From Zhongshania sp. R06B22 (GTDB lineage: Bacteria; Pseudomonadota; Gammaproteobacteria; Pseudomonadales; Spongiibacteraceae): a stretch of DNA of 64,000 bases. Location: positions 1,240,001 through 1,304,000 of the forward strand of contig NZ_JBFRYB010000001.1 of assembly GCF_040892595.1 (NCBI RefSeq), given 5' to 3'. Below, piece after piece: positions 56,778 to 64,000 of the stretch (position 1 is its first letter; the number at the start of each line of letters is the position of its first letter). The translations under genes were made by a program, and so were the position numbers. Under the pieces are notes generated by a model. The model was not told the origin of the DNA, did not search any database, and saw only the letters and a list, made by a program, of their open reading frames with translations.

Positions 56778-57595
56778 ATCAGCGTAGCTTTTCTCTCGAC
56801 CTTGTCGCGCTAAGGCTAGGTGATCTTGTTCGGCGCCTAGTTGGTCTTGTCGCGCCGCGCCGTGTAGTGACATTGCATCACCTCGCTTGCTCAGGGGGCA
56901 CGATTATGACCAAGTGTCTTGCCACTATGCCCGGAGCGCTGGTGCTTAGCGAGATCCATCCCGAGCGTGCAGCCCAACCTGCATTCCATGCGCTTAGCCA
57001 GTTACAAAGGGGTTATGGTGATCTACTGAAGCCGAGATATCAGCGCTTAATCCGCGGCCATTTCCGCCGTGAGATTGTGCTCGCTCACGGCACCGCCAGA
57101 TCGTTAGGTCGCCAGCTCATTGTGCGCGATCATACCCATGTCGATTTCGCCTGGCGCAGAGCAAGGCGGTCGGCGCTTTTCGATACCCTCCTTGGTGAGT
57201 TTCGCGTGACGCCGATAGTTACGGTGCGCGATCCTCGCGAGGTCTGGCTGTCACTTCGCCGCGAGGGCTGGTTCGATGGTACGCCTGACGATCTATGTCA
57301 GGCGCAATTGGCACTGCTCGATGCATTCCCTGGAGCGCCGGTATTCCGCTACGAGGATTTCACCAGCGATCCACTAGGCGTTATGCGCGCGATATGTGAT
57401 GCTGCTAGTGTCCCCTACGTCGAGGGTTTTGAAGAGCGTTTGAGCGCCGTCACCCACCTTACCGGCGATAGCGGGCGCAAGGGCGAGACCATTGAAGCTC
57501 GCCAACCCAAATTGCTGTCCGAGGGGGATCGACTTGCATTCGAGAGTTCCGCGGCGTTTAACACGCTTGTCGAACGCCAAGGGCTTATATTGTGA
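56774..57595 (+). CDS. Sulfotransferase family protein
   Basis: Predicted PAPS-dependent sulfotransferase of 273 residues. The 5'-phosphosulfate loop is seen as LHHLACSGGTIMTKCLA near residue 34, and the 3'-phosphate-binding segment as PIVTVRDPREVWLSLRREG near residue 150. VFRYEDFTSDPLGVMRAIC matches the region downstream in this family. The acceptor is unknown; neighbouring glycosyltransferases suggest a polysaccharide. The start ATG overlaps the previous stop, and its own stop overlaps the ATG of a tiny ORF (TGATG). No PAPS-making genes are in the window. Confidence 0.82.
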   Translation: MNQRSFSLDLVALRLGDLVRRLVGLVAPRRVVTLHHLACSGGTIMTKCLATMPGALVLSEIHPERAAQPAFHALSQLQRGYGDLLKPRYQRLIRGHFRREIVLAHGTARSLGRQLIVRDHTHVDFAWRRARRSALFDTLLGEFRVTPIVTVRDPREVWLSLRREGWFDGTPDDLCQAQLALLDAFPGAPVFRYEDFTSDPLGVMRAICDAASVPYVEGFEERLSAVTHLTGDSGRKGETIEARQPKLLSEGDRLAFESSAAFNTLVERQGLIL

Positions 57596-57747
57596 TGTTG
57601 CTTAAACTGTTGTTGTTTGCGCTATCTAGCTGCCGGGCTCGCGGTAATTCTTCGGCCCGCAAATATGTCCGCCGCTCTGCACGTCCCGCGTGCGTTAAGG
57701 TGAGTGGACGTGGGGCGCTGTGTTTACGGTGCATAGAGGTATGGTGA
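57595..57747 (+). CDS. Possible 50-residue small protein or gene relic
   Basis: An ORF that I do not recognise. It starts with ATG at 57595 inside the sulfotransferase stop (TGATG) and its stop overlaps the next gene's ATG at 57741. The product has a hydrophobic start (MLLKLLLFALSSC) followed by a strongly basic, cysteine-containing remainder. The precise stop/start overlaps at both ends match the coupling style of its neighbours, which favours translation. The lack of any recognisable domain allows a decayed gene or a coupling spacer instead. Confidence 0.3.
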   Translation: MLLKLLLFALSSCRARGNSSARKYVRRSARPACVKVSGRGALCLRCIEVW

Positions 57748-58937
57748 AGGTCGTTATCATTGATCCCATCTTTCGAGGGAGTAGGCTGTTTTATACGCAG
57801 ATGGTCTCAACCTTGGGCGACGAGATCACTATTCTTACCCGAACGGATGCCCGCACTGAGGCCTCGGATGAGGCTTTTGCCGGTATGGAAATTGAACTGC
57901 GTGAAGTCGTTACGACCGCCAAGGACAGCTGGTATTATCATCTCGATGAGACGCAGCTCAGCGAGCTTGAAGAGGGCTTGCGTGCGGTACTCGACAGAGG
58001 CGCTCCCGATCTGTTGTTTATGGCCGGTCTCGACGAATTGGCGGTCGGTATTGCTGGCATCCTCCGTCGATTGGCGCCCTCGCTCTCGGGCAGCAGTGTG
58101 TTTGGTGTCCACTACACACCATCAGTTGCCGCGCGTCAGAAGATCGGCCCAATTACTATCCCGGTTTCTTTACGTCGATTTCTCCCCGCGGGCAGATTCT
58201 CTCGCTTGGTTCGGGAGTTCGTGGCGCTCCGAGCGGTTTTACCGAGTTTGCGGCTTGGTCTGCTTGATGAGCGAATATCCACTAAGGTTCGGCCGCCTGA
58301 GCTGTTCATGCTCCTTCCTGATCCGCCGCCTCCGTCACCTGAGCCTAGTGAGAGCTTACTAGACCTTGCGCGTTCTGAGGGTGGCAGCCCGACCCTGCTG
58401 CTCGTCGGCAGGCAAAGTCAGCGCAAGGGTTTTGAGGATATTCGAGGTCTGATCGAAACCCGCCCTGAATGTTTGCCTGCGGGCACTAAGATAGTTCTTT
58501 GCGGGCGGCTTGAGAAGGATACGGAACAGCATCGAAGTTTCATCGAGGCGTCGACTCCGCTGATCTTACACGCTGATCGCTATCTCAGTGATACTGAGAT
58601 TCGCGCGCGCTATGAGACCGCCGACTACGTCCTACTACCCTATACCACGGCTTTTCAGGGTTCCAGCGGCGTGCTAGCATCAGCCGCCGCCGCGGGCACA
58701 CCGGTGATCGTTTCTGATCACGGCTTAATTGCGCACCGGGTTAGGGAAAGTGGGCTGGGCTTCACTTATCCATCTGGCAATATCGCTGCGCTAGCCGATA
58801 TTTTTAAGCAGCTTCCGGCAACCCACTCGCAGGAATACGGGGAAATTCGGCAGCGATGCCTCAACTTTGCCGAGCGAAATTCGATAACGAGGTTTTGCGA
58901 CAGACTGCAAATGACTATCGAGAGTGACTATGAGTGA
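57741..58937 (+). CDS. GT4-like glycosyltransferase
   Basis: GT-B-type transferase of about 398 residues. The N-terminal domain is divergent (VKVVIIDPIFRGSRLFYTQMV). The C-terminal domain has TLLLVGRQSQRKGFEDI, KIVLCGRL, a YVLLPYTTAFQGSSGVLASA donor-site region with the family's acidic or polar position, and GTPVIVSDHGLIAHRV. ATG 57741 overlaps the preceding tiny ORF; GTG 57720, with a G-rich upstream stretch, is an alternative. The stop overlaps the next gene by eight bases. The acceptor is unknown. Confidence 0.8.
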   Translation: MVKVVIIDPIFRGSRLFYTQMVSTLGDEITILTRTDARTEASDEAFAGMEIELREVVTTAKDSWYYHLDETQLSELEEGLRAVLDRGAPDLLFMAGLDELAVGIAGILRRLAPSLSGSSVFGVHYTPSVAARQKIGPITIPVSLRRFLPAGRFSRLVREFVALRAVLPSLRLGLLDERISTKVRPPELFMLLPDPPPPSPEPSESLLDLARSEGGSPTLLLVGRQSQRKGFEDIRGLIETRPECLPAGTKIVLCGRLEKDTEQHRSFIEASTPLILHADRYLSDTEIRARYETADYVLLPYTTAFQGSSGVLASAAAAGTPVIVSDHGLIAHRVRESGLGFTYPSGNIAALADIFKQLPATHSQEYGEIRQRCLNFAERNSITRFCDRLQMTIESDYE

Positions 58938-59955
58938 TACCAAACCCGACGCGAGAGGCGTCGCGCCGCACCAACCGCTGGTAACGATTTTCGATACGGC
59001 GGCCTCATCGCGCAATCTTGGTGATCAAATCATAATGGACGCGGTGCGGAGTCAATTGCGCCTGACTGCGCCTGAGGCGTTCTGCGTTACCGTGCCTACC
59101 CACGATTTTGTCGGGGAAGAGGGGCGCAAGCTGATCGAGGCTAGCGACGCATCAGTACTTGGTGGTACTAATTTGCTGTCTTCAGAGGTCAATAAATACA
59201 ATCAGTGGAAGGTCTCTTGGCGTGACACCCGCTGGCTAAGGAACGTCATTATGCTGGGTACCGGCTGGTGGCAGTATCAACGTAGCCCGAATATATTCAG
59301 CAAATACTTCTTGGGACAAGTTCTGCATCGCCAGCGTCTCCATTCTGTTCGGGACGAATATACTGCTCGTCAGCTCGAGTGCGCCGGAATAGTCAATGTG
59401 CGCAATACTAGTTGCGTAACCTTATGGGAGTTCGACGCCGCCAAGCAAGCTGCAATCCCCTGTCACCGTTCAGGCTCGGTCGTTACCACGCTAACCGATT
59501 ATAAGCCGGCGCCTGATAAGGACATCCCTTTTCTCCAGCTGCTCAAACGCAGTTACGAAAAGGTTTACCTCTGGCCCCAGGGTTCTCGTGATTACAATTA
59601 TTTTCATAGCCTTGCTGTTGGCGGAATCGAAGTCATTGATCCTCATCTTACGGCGTATGATGAATTGCTCGCTTCTAGCGTAGACCTTGATTACGTCGGT
59701 ACCAGGCTTCACGCTGGAATTCGTGCTATGAAATATGGCCGGAGGAGTATCATCCTCGGTGTTGATAATCGCGCGCAGGAGATAAGCCGAGACACCGGTC
59801 TTAAGGTATATTCACGCGACGAAGGGCTTGGTGGGCTGGAACGGTTGATCTCCGATGAGGTCGAAACTCGTCTCAATTTACCGTCGGCGGCGATCGAAGA
59901 ATGGCGGGAAGCTTTTCGTGCCGAACTCTCCTTGGCGCCTATTCGGCCTCGGTGA
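58930..59955 (+). CDS. Polysaccharide pyruvyl transferase family protein
   Basis: Member of the CsaB/WcaK-type pyruvyltransferase family, which adds ketal-linked pyruvate to sugars of surface polysaccharides. The 341-residue protein shows the family N terminus TIFDTAASSRNLGDQIIMDAV, ASVLGGTNLLSS, the mid-protein SVRDEYTARQLE and the C-terminal DYVGTRLHAGIRAMKYGRRSI with the conserved Arg and His. ATG 58930 lies in the end of the previous gene and closes the coupled block. PEP use and acceptor are inferred from the family. Confidence 0.85.
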   Translation: MSDTKPDARGVAPHQPLVTIFDTAASSRNLGDQIIMDAVRSQLRLTAPEAFCVTVPTHDFVGEEGRKLIEASDASVLGGTNLLSSEVNKYNQWKVSWRDTRWLRNVIMLGTGWWQYQRSPNIFSKYFLGQVLHRQRLHSVRDEYTARQLECAGIVNVRNTSCVTLWEFDAAKQAAIPCHRSGSVVTTLTDYKPAPDKDIPFLQLLKRSYEKVYLWPQGSRDYNYFHSLAVGGIEVIDPHLTAYDELLASSVDLDYVGTRLHAGIRAMKYGRRSIILGVDNRAQEISRDTGLKVYSRDEGLGGLERLISDEVETRLNLPSAAIEEWREAFRAELSLAPIRPR

Positions 59956-60083
59956 TCGCGCGCGGACTGGATGTGAGCGATGTCGGCTACAGCTGCGGCG
60001 TTTATGTAAAGTTCATGGGCGGAAGCTGCCATTAAAGGCCTATCTATTGTCTGTCAATAATGAGGCTAAGTTTCGGGAGTATC

Positions 60084-60770
60084 ATGATAATTTCTCATAA
60101 ATATAAATTTATCTTCATAAAAACCGCAAAGACAGCTGGAACAAGTATCGAAGTATTTTTGTCCAAAAATTGTGGGGGCGATGATGTGGTGACTCCCATA
60201 TGGCCTCACATCGATTCGCATTGCGCTAGGAATTATCGTGGTGTATGGAATCCGATTCCGGAAATTATTCACAATCGGGCGCGCGATATTAGAGCTACTT
60301 TTGATGATTTAAGGGATAGGAAAAAATACTACAATCACATCTCTGCTTTGTCAGTACGGCAGCGGATTCCAAGAAAGATATGGGATTCATATTTCAAATT
60401 TTGCGTGGAAAGAAATCCCTGGGATAAGACCCTGTCGCATTATTATATGGAAAACGATCGCAGCGGCGGATGTACTTCATTCGATGAATATATTCAGCGA
60501 GCTAAGTTCTGTATCAATCTGCCCAGCTATACCGACGCGGACGGTAGGCTGTTGGTCGATAAAGTAGTGAAATATGAGTCTCTCGCGGATGAATTGGGAA
60601 TCATATTCGGAGAAGTAGGAATTCCATTTAATGGTTCACTCGGCGTGAGTGCCAAGTCAGATCATCGAAAAGATCGAAGGCCCTACCAAGAGGTATACAC
60701 AATAGCGCAAAGGGCTATTATTGAAAAAGTGTTTTCCAAAGAAATACAGATGCATGGCTATGTGTTCTGA
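60084..60770 (+). CDS. Sulfotransferase family 2-type protein
   Basis: Predicted PAPS-dependent carbohydrate sulfotransferase of 228 residues. The phosphosulfate loop is FIFIKTAKTAGTSIEVFL at about residues 10-27, and the 3'-phosphate segment is FKFCVERNPWDKTLSHYYM near residue 110. KVVKYESLADELGIIF is the downstream family motif. ATG 60084 follows CGGGAG. Its A+T-richer composition differs sharply from the G+C-rich block just upstream, so it probably arrived separately. It meets the minus-strand GT2 gene tail to tail. Confidence 0.82.
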   Translation: MIISHKYKFIFIKTAKTAGTSIEVFLSKNCGGDDVVTPIWPHIDSHCARNYRGVWNPIPEIIHNRARDIRATFDDLRDRKKYYNHISALSVRQRIPRKIWDSYFKFCVERNPWDKTLSHYYMENDRSGGCTSFDEYIQRAKFCINLPSYTDADGRLLVDKVVKYESLADELGIIFGEVGIPFNGSLGVSAKSDHRKDRRPYQEVYTIAQRAIIEKVFSKEIQMHGYVF

Positions 60771-60856
60771 ATTCTGCGTATCAAAAATAAGCTTCCTCTT
60801 GATCAATTCCTTAGTGTATGTCTCGATGGAGAGGGAATCTTATTCATACCATGCAG

Positions 60857-61690
60857 CTACTTTTTAAAAATTCTTGCTGCGCTTATTTTGAGATGAAAGT
60901 ATCTATTTGCTAAATACTCCTGGTTTATAAATAAAGAGAGAAGTTTTTTTGTGTATGCGGCTAAATATGCGAGTATTACGATCTGATGATTTGTGGCTAC
61001 GCCATTATTGGCTCTAACCATAGCGCGTTCTTTTAGACGCAATAGATTAGTATCTATTCTTGATGAAATTCCGCCAGAATACATCCTCACCATTGGCCTG
61101 GAGGTAAGGCATAAAATTAGCTCTGGGTTTACTTTGATGATTTTAAGCATTAGATCGAAATCACCGCTCACTATAAATTTGGAATCAAATTCCAATTCTT
61201 TTAATACCGCGGCGCGATGAAATATACCTTGGTGATGAAAGGGGTTTGAATAACGTATCTTTTTTAAGAAAGAGTCCTTGTTTATCGTTGCGACTAGTGT
61301 TTCTTCACCATAAACATACATCACGGGAATAGAAATTAATGGGTAATCGTCTGTCTTAAATGCTTCTCTTAAATTATTAAAGTCGAATCCTTCTATAAAA
61401 GCGTCGTCTGCACCCATGAAATAAATCCATTGGCCGTGACAATGTTTCATGGCCTGATTCCATGCGTCGTAAATTCCTGAATCTTTTTGATGGTGGTATT
61501 TCAACGATAGCAGCAGCTCATATTTTTCGAATACTTCTTTAACAGATTTATCGCTACTGCAATCTTTTATGATAATTTCATATTCGTATTTTTCGAGTCC
61601 AGTGAGCACTTTCTGCGCACTGTCGAGACAGGCATCGAGGTCTACAGCACAATCTAAGGTTGCTATGACAATTGATAGTATCGGATTCAA
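60857..61690 (-). CDS. GT2 glycosyltransferase (WcaA-like)
   Basis: Family 2 transferase of 277 residues: N-terminal nucleotide-binding SIVIATLDCAVDLDACLDSA, IIIKDCSSDKS, the DxD-type MGADDAFIEGFDF, and SNPFHHQGIFHRAAVLKELEF with FIVSGDFDLMLKI, typical of colanic-acid WcaA-like enzymes. The start appears to be TTG 61690, since the conserved strand begins four codons later. The sequence is A+T rich, as is common for O-antigen or capsule genes. About 230 bases to the next gene contain nothing I recognise. Confidence 0.85.
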   Translation of the reverse strand: MNPILSIVIATLDCAVDLDACLDSAQKVLTGLEKYEYEIIIKDCSSDKSVKEVFEKYELLLSLKYHHQKDSGIYDAWNQAMKHCHGQWIYFMGADDAFIEGFDFNNLREAFKTDDYPLISIPVMYVYGEETLVATINKDSFLKKIRYSNPFHHQGIFHRAAVLKELEFDSKFIVSGDFDLMLKIIKVNPELILCLTSRPMVRMYSGGISSRIDTNLLRLKERAMVRANNGVATNHQIVILAYLAAYTKKLLSLFINQEYLANRYFHLKISAARIFKK

Positions 61691-61922
61691 ATTATTCAGC
61701 CCGCCTCGATGTCAAAAAACTCGCGGCCTCTATGAGAGAGCGCCCATTGGGAGTTGCCGCGTAATGCGGGCGCTTTTCCCGAAACTAAGTTTACATAAGT
61801 GCCGGTGGTTGGCAAACACTAACTATCTTTGATGCTGCTGAGTTTATAGCGTTCCGGTGGATTAAACGGCTATTAATTGTTGCCAAGATTTATCTAAGCT
61901 CGCTGATCTGGCTTCAGTTAAT

Positions 61923-63014
61923 TTAGATCTTAGCTAAAGCCTTCTGCAGTTCCGAGACGATAAGCTCGCTTGGATAAAGTTGTGAGGACAATGGCGCTTC
62001 TGCAAGATCTTTGTAGTTGTCGCAAAACGCAGATACGGTGTCAGGATTATATTCGCTGATAACGCAGTTGCGTCCAATACCTTCCCGTCGCTCGGTGGCT
62101 TTTCTCAATAACAGGGTTGGCTTTCCTAGATAAGCGCATTCCTCCTGGTTGCTACCGCCGTCACTAATCACAAATTCGCTGTATTTTATTAGCTTGATAA
62201 ATTTGAAGTAATCATAGCGTTGCCGGAGCTCGATGTTCTCTATTTTTTCAAGCCTAGTGTAAAGATTGAATTTTCTGAGCTTTTTTTCTGTGGGCTTGTG
62301 GAGAATAAACAAGATTTTGATATTTTGCCTCGCTACCAGCGCGATAAGATCTACTATGCGAGTTAGGGCTTGTTCTGTTTGGATATTTTCAAAGCGGTGA
62401 ATTGAAACAAGCAAATATCGTTCTGCTGGGATGCTCACATCGCTCGTTTCGATGTTCTTTTCAGCTAAGCGCAAAGAATCCAGTAGGGTGTTTGCTTGGG
62501 TGTTTTTTTTATAACCTCGGTACTTGGCAATATTCTTCATGGCATATTCGTCGGGACAAAAATAGTAGTCACTCAAGTTGAATACTAGTACACGGGTTAT
62601 CTCTTCAGGAAACGGATGAAACCAATTATGTGACCTGAGTCCAGATTCAATATGAGCAATTTTCAGCCTAGAAATTTTCCCCATTAGCGCGCCTAGCAGA
62701 GTCGAAAATGTGTCGCCATGTACAAGCACGATACCATTGCGATCATCGCCGAAAATTTTGCGCCTACTGAAGACTGTTTTGAATAGTATTTTAACAAACC
62801 AGATGGCCATACTTGTGATGGAGGTAATGTCTTTGTCTTGATACAGAGTGTAGTCTGGTTCCTTTAATTGAAAATTTTCCAGAATCGAGCCCATAGTGTC
62901 ACGGTGTTGGCCAGTTGAGATAAATCTGTAGGGAATTTTTTTGGTATTCAGCTCCACCATGATGGGCGCCATTTTAATGAGCTGCGCTTTGGTGCCAAGG
63001 ATAATGTGGATCAC
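61923..63014 (-). CDS. UDP-N-acetylglucosamine 2-epimerase family protein (WecB-like)
   Basis: Predicted to interconvert UDP-GlcNAc and UDP-ManNAc (or an analogous sugar pair). The 363-residue GT-B-like protein has the family opening IILGTKAQLIKMAPIMVEL, VLVHGDTFSTLLGAL with the conserved aspartate, HIESGLRSHNWFHPFPEEITR (HVEAGLR...PEE in WecB, split here as a motif near residue 115), and a C-terminal SDGGSNQEECAYLGKPTLLLR site. It is somewhat divergent. Start is GTG 63014. It pairs with the dehydrogenase upstream on the same strand, a combination common in uronic amino-sugar pathways. Confidence 0.85.
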   Translation of the reverse strand: MIHIILGTKAQLIKMAPIMVELNTKKIPYRFISTGQHRDTMGSILENFQLKEPDYTLYQDKDITSITSMAIWFVKILFKTVFSRRKIFGDDRNGIVLVHGDTFSTLLGALMGKISRLKIAHIESGLRSHNWFHPFPEEITRVLVFNLSDYYFCPDEYAMKNIAKYRGYKKNTQANTLLDSLRLAEKNIETSDVSIPAERYLLVSIHRFENIQTEQALTRIVDLIALVARQNIKILFILHKPTEKKLRKFNLYTRLEKIENIELRQRYDYFKFIKLIKYSEFVISDGGSNQEECAYLGKPTLLLRKATERREGIGRNCVISEYNPDTVSAFCDNYKDLAEAPLSSQLYPSELIVSELQKALAKI

Positions 63015-63084
63015 TGCTGTTCTCGCATCGCGAATTGATTACTCATTTCTGGTTTGCCGATTAAAATTTATTTGCCGAAAGACC

Positions 63085-64000
63085 CTAGGCGGAGATGACG
63101 GTGGCGTTGGGCTCAAGACGATTTCGGGTGTCGATTATTAGTTTGGCATTTTCCGCTATTAGTGCATAGTTGAAGCTATCGTGGTCTGTCACTAGAATAA
63201 CGCAGTCGTATTCACTGATTGTTTTTTTGTTTACTAGCACTGAGTCCATTTCGTGCTGGTGGTCGCGCTTAGCTGGAAACGTCGCTAAGTAGGGGTCGGA
63301 GTAGTCCACAATCGCGCCCTTGGTCTTTAGCTTTGCAATAATTTCAAACGCCGGCGCTTCCCGTGAATCACTTACATTCTTCTTGTAAGCCAAGCCCAAA
63401 ATCAAAATCTTGCTGCCTTTAACGGCTTTACCGTGTTCATTGAGCGCATCCGCCGTTTTTTGTACTACCCATTCAGGCATGGCGCGGTTTACTTCGCCGG
63501 CGAGCTCTATAAAACGAGTATGGATGCCGTACTCCCGGGCTTTCCACGTTAAATAGAACGGGTCGATGGGTATGCAGTGTCCACCTAGGCCGGGGCCCGG
63601 TGTGAACTTGGTGAAGCCAAAGGGTTTGGTGGCGGCGGCATCGATGACTTCGTGGATGTTGATGCCCATTTTGTCGGCGACGATTTTCATTTCATTGACT
63701 AAGCCAATGTTCACAGCACGATAGATATTCTCTAGTAGCTTCGTCATTTCAGCGGTTTTAGTAGAGCTAACTCGCACTACGGTGTCGATGATAGCTTCAT
63801 AGAGTTCCACCCCAACATTCAGGCATGCAGGGGTTTCGCCGCCGCAGACTTTCGGTATTGTTTTGGTTGAGTAGCTGGTATTACCCGGGTCTTCGCGCTC
63901 TGGTGAATAGACAAGAAAGTAATCTTCGCCGATAACGAATCCCTTGGACTCGATTAGGGGGCGCACTAGCTCTTCGGTTGTGCCGGGGTAAGTGGTGCTT
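63085..64000 (-). CDS. UDP-N-acetylglucosamine 6-dehydrogenase-like (partial)
   Basis: NAD-dependent nucleotide-sugar dehydrogenase, open through the window edge so its N-terminal Rossmann domain is missing. The visible part begins [17 protein letters not shown] and contains [31 protein letters not shown] and the catalytic cysteine in [20 protein letters not shown], then the C-terminal UDP-binding domain ([15 protein letters not shown]). These match WbpA-type UDP-GlcNAc 6-dehydrogenases better than UDP-glucose dehydrogenase. The product would be UDP-GlcNAcA for O-antigen or capsule. Completeness cannot be judged here. Confidence 0.9.
   Translation of the reverse strand, partial: STTYPGTTEELVRPLIESKGFVIGEDYFLVYSPEREDPGNTSYSTKTIPKVCGGETPACLNVGVELYEAIIDTVVRVSSTKTAEMTKLLENIYRAVNIGLVNEMKIVADKMGINIHEVIDAAATKPFGFTKFTPGPGLGGHCIPIDPFYLTWKAREYGIHTRFIELAGEVNRAMPEWVVQKTADALNEHGKAVKGSKILILGLAYKKNVSDSREAPAFEIIAKLKTKGAIVDYSDPYLATFPAKRDHQHEMDSVLVNKKTISEYDCVILVTDHDSFNYALIAENAKLIIDTRNRLEPNATVISA

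Noticed and set aside
59952-60035. GTG-started 27-codon frame overlapping the pyruvyltransferase stop (GTGA)
   Set aside because: Too short, no recognisable domain, and the chance of such an overlap is high. It could be a relic of a gene end, but the sequence alone cannot show this.

Overview
This window reads as chromosomal core DNA of a marine-type gammaproteobacterium. The gene order from kdsD through murA-hisGDC, a DegS/AlgW protease, zapE, rplM-rpsI, petABC, sspAB, lpoA-rsmI, rnpB, the dcw cluster, lpxC-secA-argJ-mutT and yacG-coaE-pilDCB/pilA closely follows the order I know from Pseudomonas. This points to a pseudomonad-like or Cellvibrionales-like relative. I cannot name the genus from the sequence alone. 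Codon use is moderate in G+C through the core.

Layout. (1) 1-6566: kdsD (LPS Kdo pathway) runs divergently from mlaC, ibaG, murA and hisGDC. The Mla genes normally found between kdsD and mlaC are missing. (2) 6575-11289: envelope-stress protease, Nif3-like protein, zapG, zapE, and the ribosomal pair rplM-rpsI with a promoter and a terminator. (3) 11441-15278: cytochrome bc1 genes, in which cytochrome b and c1 form one reading frame, then sspA-sspB. (4) 15326-20070: dolP-like, diaA-like, yraN and lpoA on the minus strand, then rsmI and the RNase P RNA on the plus strand. (5) 20245-36974: the complete dcw cluster, from a MraZ-type promoter/operator to ftsZ, with many overlapping start/stop codons. 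(6) 37085-42706: lpxC, secA, argJ and mutT. (7) 42799-43340: a tandem array of composite palindromic repeats without genes. (8) 43462-48925: type IV pilus assembly genes pilB, pilC and pilD with coaE and yacG on the minus strand, and pilA divergent behind a sigma-54-like promoter.

From 48956 onward the window is accessory surface-glycan DNA. Directly after pilA come a multispanning GT-C-like protein, a polyprenyl-phosphate-type GT2, an ABC lipid/glycan exporter, a CDP-glycerol glycerophosphotransferase and a glycerol-3-phosphate cytidylyltransferase. Together they look like a lipid-linked sugar plus phosphoglycerol modification module, possibly acting on pilin. Next is a visibly more G+C-rich block (55380-59955) of tightly coupled genes: glycosyltransferase, sulfotransferase, a tiny unknown ORF, a second glycosyltransferase, and a pyruvyltransferase-family protein. 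A second sulfotransferase of low G+C follows. A minus-strand block (GT2, UDP-GlcNAc 2-epimerase-like, and a UDP-GlcNAc 6-dehydrogenase-like gene cut by the window edge) opens what is probably a larger polysaccharide cluster beyond 64000.

The core genes work together in envelope growth. They make Kdo, UDP-MurNAc-pentapeptide, lipid II and lipid A precursors, the divisome (FtsL/I/W/Q/A/Z), PBP1A activation (LpoA) and protein export (SecA). The right side decorates the cell surface and probably the pili. All functional calls are from sequence motifs and synteny as read by eye; no database search was run.
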